From Blastopirellula marina (lineage in GTDB: Bacteria; Planctomycetota; Planctomycetia; Pirellulales; Pirellulaceae): a DNA stretch of 64,000 nt. Positions 61,517 through 64,000 of this stretch are shown in pieces; the stretch's first letter is position 1; each line of letters begins with the position of its first letter. A program made the translations under genes and the position numbers. The notes beneath the pieces were generated by a model. That model was not told the DNA's origin and searched no databases. It saw only the letters and a program-made list of their open reading frames with translations. Location: NCBI RefSeq assembly GCF_002967715.1, contig NZ_PUIA01000094.1, forward strand, positions 1 through 64,000. The letters run 5' to 3'.

Positions 61517-64000
61517 ATGCCTGAAGCGGAATGGGAGCGGCTTACTGCGGAGGCTCGTCGAGAAAAGGGAGCAAATTGGCGTCGCTGGGGCCCCTATCTG
61601 GCAGAACGGCAATGGGGAACCGTCCGAGAAAGTACCGTTGAAGCCGAACCGTGGCTCAACTTTACCCACGAAGAGGCGCGGTGGCGAGCCTATCGGTGGG
61701 GTGAAGACGGCCTTCTGGGCATTTCCGATCGTCAATGTCGGCTTTGCTTTGCTTTGGCCCTGTGGAACGAAAAAGATCCCATTCTCAAGGAGCGGCTGTT
61801 CGGATTAACCGGCCCTGAGGGAAATCACGGCGAAGATGTCAAAGAGGCGTACTATTACCTCGATTCGACCCCTACCCACTCCTACATGAAGGCCCTCTAC
61901 AAGTACCCTCAAGCCGAATTCCCTTACCAACGACTACGAGAAGAAAACGCGCGGCGAAATCGTCAAGAACCGGAATTTGAACTCACCGATACCTGCATCT
62001 TCGACGAAAGCCGCTACTTCGACGTTCAAGCCGAATACGCCAAGGCATCCCCCGACGACATCCTCATCCGGATCACCGTTTTTAATCGAGGGCCCGAAGA
62101 TGCCCCCATTCACCTGCTGCCTACGTGGTGGTTCCGCAATACATGGGCCTGGGGCCCAACGCTCGAGAAGCCAGAGGCCAAGCCGTCCCTCTCGGAAATC
62201 AGCCCGGATCAATTAAAAGTACGTCACGAAACATTGGGTGAGCATCACATCTTTGTCGACGAAGGCCCCGACGGCGAGACGCCCCCGTGGCTGTTCACCG
62301 AAAACGAAACAAACACCTGGCGTTTCGAAGATGGCGAAAGCCGACGTCCTTCCTGCAAAGACGCGTTTCACCTGGCGGTTGTCGATGGTATGGAAGGAGT
62401 GGTTAATCCCAAGCCGAAGGGCACGAAGGCCGCGGCGCACTTCCAGTGCATCGTCCCCGCTGGAGAATCGGTGCAGTTTCGATTGAGAATTGCGCCAGCC
62501 AGTGATCTTCCTGTGACTCCCTTCGGAGCCGAGTTCGAGGACATCTTTACCCAGCGCATCAAAGAAGCCGATCGTTATGCCAAGTCCCGGGTTTCTCCTG
62601 GCTTGACCGAAGACGAACAAACAATCCTTCGCCAGGCAGACGCCGGGTTGTTGTGGACGAAGCAATTCTATCACTACGTCATCCCGCGCTGGCTCGAGAA
62701 CAACGGCAATCCCAAGAAAAAGGACGAGAAGCCCATGCCTGGGGAGCCCAGTCCTCGCAACGCCGACTGGGGCCACTTGTACAACAAAAACATCATCTCG
62801 ATGCCAGACAAGTGGGAATACCCTTGGTACGCGGCCTGGGACTCCGCGTTCCACCTGATACCGTTCGCCAAGATCGATCCGTTCTTCGCCAAGGACCAGG
62901 CGATCTTGTTCCTCCGCGAATGGTACATGCACCCTAATGGTCAGTTACCGGCCTACGAGTGGAATTTCAGCGACGTGAACCCTCCCGTTCATGCCTGGGC
63001 ATGCTGGCGGGTCTACCAGATGACGGCGTCTAACGGCGACCGCGATCGTGTCTTTCTCGAACGCGTTTTCCAAAAGCTGCTGCTGAACTTCACCTGGTGG
63101 GTGAATCGCAAAGATATTCGTGGCAAACACGTCTTCAGCGGCGGTTTTCTAGGGCTTGATAACATCGGGATCTTCGACCGTTCGAAGCCGTTGCCTACCG
63201 GCGGTCACCTCGAACAAGCGGATGGAACAGCCTGGATGGCGTTCTACAGTTCGAGCATGCTTTCGATTGCATTTGAGCTGGCTGACGGCAATCCGGCTTA
63301 CGAAGATATGGCCTCGAAGTTCTTCGAACATTACGTTTCCATTGCCGAAGCCATGAATAGCTTGGATGGCACAGGTTTGTGGGACGAAGAAGATGGCTTC
63401 TACTACGACCACTTGCATCTCGATGGCAAAAGCATCCCCTTAAAGATTCGCTCGATCGTTGGGCTGATCCCCTTGCTAACCGTCGACGTGTTGTTCGAGA
63501 AAACGATCGCCAAACTTCCCGCGTTTCGTAAACGCATGGATTGGTTCCTCAATTTCCGCCCGGAACTGACCAAGTTCATGACCTACATGGAGTGTGAGCC
63601 GGAAGGGGAACACGACGGGCATCGGTTGCTGGCGATTCCGACGAAGGATCGCCTGATGCGAATGCTGCGTTACTTGCTGGATGAAGACGAGTTCCTTTCG
63701 CCATACGGTATTCGCTCGCTATCGAAGTACCACGAGGAACATCCCTTCGAGTACGAACTGCACGGCGAACGTCTGTGCGTGAAGTACCTGCCGGCCGAAT
63801 CAGACAGCGGGCTGTTCGGGGGAAACTCGAATTGGCGCGGACCGATCTGGTTCCCTCTCAATTACTTGATCATCGAAGCACTCGAGCGTTATCACCAGTT
63901 CTACGGCAAGTCACTGCGTGTAGAATGTCCGGCCCGTAGCGGCAAATACATGGACTTGCAGCAAGTTGCCGACGAGATCCGTAAACGGCTCTCGAAATTG
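61517..64000 (+). CDS. GH63/MGH1-like glucosidase, 5' part only
   Basis: Open from ATG 61517 (GGGAG 5 bases upstream) to the window end with no stop; 828 codons seen, probably a few dozen missing. Cytoplasmic, no signal peptide. N-terminal WRRWGPYLAERQWGTVRE, then ARWRAYRWGEDGLLGISDRQCRLCFALALWN, then LFGLTGPEGNHGEDVKEAYYYLD, recognisably the GH63-like family often annotated as glucosidase or mannosylglycerate-type hydrolase. Catalytic-region blocks: AAWDSAFHLIPFAKIDP (Trp441-Asp442), EWNFSDVNPPVHAWA, GGFLGLDNIGIFDR and GGNSNWRGPIWFPLNYL. The segment usually reading DYS.DG.AWDYFPHDHARSR is divergent here (ESTVEAEPWLNFTHEEARWR). It likely hydrolyses an alpha-glucoside or compatible solute. Confidence 0.85.
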   Translation, partial: MPEAEWERLTAEARREKGANWRRWGPYLAERQWGTVRESTVEAEPWLNFTHEEARWRAYRWGEDGLLGISDRQCRLCFALALWNEKDPILKERLFGLTGPEGNHGEDVKEAYYYLDSTPTHSYMKALYKYPQAEFPYQRLREENARRNRQEPEFELTDTCIFDESRYFDVQAEYAKASPDDILIRITVFNRGPEDAPIHLLPTWWFRNTWAWGPTLEKPEAKPSLSEISPDQLKVRHETLGEHHIFVDEGPDGETPPWLFTENETNTWRFEDGESRRPSCKDAFHLAVVDGMEGVVNPKPKGTKAAAHFQCIVPAGESVQFRLRIAPASDLPVTPFGAEFEDIFTQRIKEADRYAKSRVSPGLTEDEQTILRQADAGLLWTKQFYHYVIPRWLENNGNPKKKDEKPMPGEPSPRNADWGHLYNKNIISMPDKWEYPWYAAWDSAFHLIPFAKIDPFFAKDQAILFLREWYMHPNGQLPAYEWNFSDVNPPVHAWACWRVYQMTASNGDRDRVFLERVFQKLLLNFTWWVNRKDIRGKHVFSGGFLGLDNIGIFDRSKPLPTGGHLEQADGTAWMAFYSSSMLSIAFELADGNPAYEDMASKFFEHYVSIAEAMNSLDGTGLWDEEDGFYYDHLHLDGKSIPLKIRSIVGLIPLLTVDVLFEKTIAKLPAFRKRMDWFLNFRPELTKFMTYMECEPEGEHDGHRLLAIPTKDRLMRMLRYLLDEDEFLSPYGIRSLSKYHEEHPFEYELHGERLCVKYLPAESDSGLFGGNSNWRGPIWFPLNYLIIEALERYHQFYGKSLRVECPARSGKYMDLQQVADEIRKRLSKL

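Noticed and set aside
61461-61808. 115-aa plus-strand frame upstream of and overlapping the glucosidase
   Set aside because: Out of frame with the 828-codon glucosidase frame starting at 61517, which has a good ribosome site and strong family motifs.
1-64000. tRNA, rRNA, CRISPR array, insertion sequence or phage
   Set aside because: I looked for cloverleaf-like T-arm words, spaced direct repeats, transposase and integrase motifs and saw none that hold up.

Overview
The window reads as a chromosomal segment of a planctomycete, most likely a Pirellulaceae member related to Blastopirellula/Bremerella (inferred, no database search). The main reasons are family content typical of that phylum: secreted sulfatases, a DUF1549/DUF1553 + DUF1501 pair, giant PVC-type cytochrome/propeller/DUF1080 proteins, an SHD1-domain protein, and an ECF sigma factor beside a FecR-like anti-sigma. 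Composition is moderately GC-rich and even. I see no transposase, integrase, CRISPR array, rRNA or tRNA. Several starts differ from the longest reading frame; I moved them where a Shine-Dalgarno, a signal peptide or the known N-terminus decides (including TTG at 20063 and GTG at 17687, 27028 and 54735).

Layout. 0-7 kb: recQ, a lipoprotein, and a XylR-type AraC regulator divergent from a Gfo/Idh/MocA oxidoreductase. 7-9.3 kb: a small protein, a shikimate-kinase-like enzyme and an FAD oxidoreductase. 9.3-14.5 kb: a TetR-adaptor-RND efflux operon. 14.8-19.9 kb: an SHD1 protein and a hydroxyproline-type catabolic unit (PAS-AraC regulator, Pyr4H2C deaminase, D-amino-acid dehydrogenase). 20-26 kb: sulfatase, a mutarotase-sodium symporter fusion, and two unknown genes. 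26-30.6 kb: a second PAS-AraC regulator and PutA. 30.6-50 kb: polysaccharide-related secreted proteins (second sulfatase, DUF1549/1553, DUF1501, two giant heme proteins) and an ECF sigma/FecR/secreted-propeller operon, interrupted by one GNAT gene on the minus strand. 50-58.3 kb: a five-gene operon encoding a SWIM zinc-finger protein, a HEAT-repeat protein, a MoxR AAA+ ATPase, a DUF5682 protein and a vWA protein. 58.5-64 kb: a hybrid histidine kinase and the first 828 codons of a GH63-like glucosidase that runs off the window.

How they work together. Two modules appear to handle imino acids: the Pyr4H2C deaminase/D-amino-acid dehydrogenase pair for hydroxyproline and PutA for proline. Each lies beside one of two clearly paralogous PAS-AraC regulators. 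The 20-50 kb stretch looks like export-side machinery for sulfated glycans, with sulfatases, heme-containing surface proteins, sugar-ring mutarotation coupled to sodium symport, and its own ECF control.

The most intriguing locus is the 50.3-58.3 kb operon. It pairs a MoxR-vWA chaperone-like motor with SWIM and HEAT substrate- or nucleic-acid-binding proteins. The DUF5682 protein's N-terminal part carries motifs resembling the TraB/EreA/TIKI hydrolase superfamily. Its function is not established to my knowledge.
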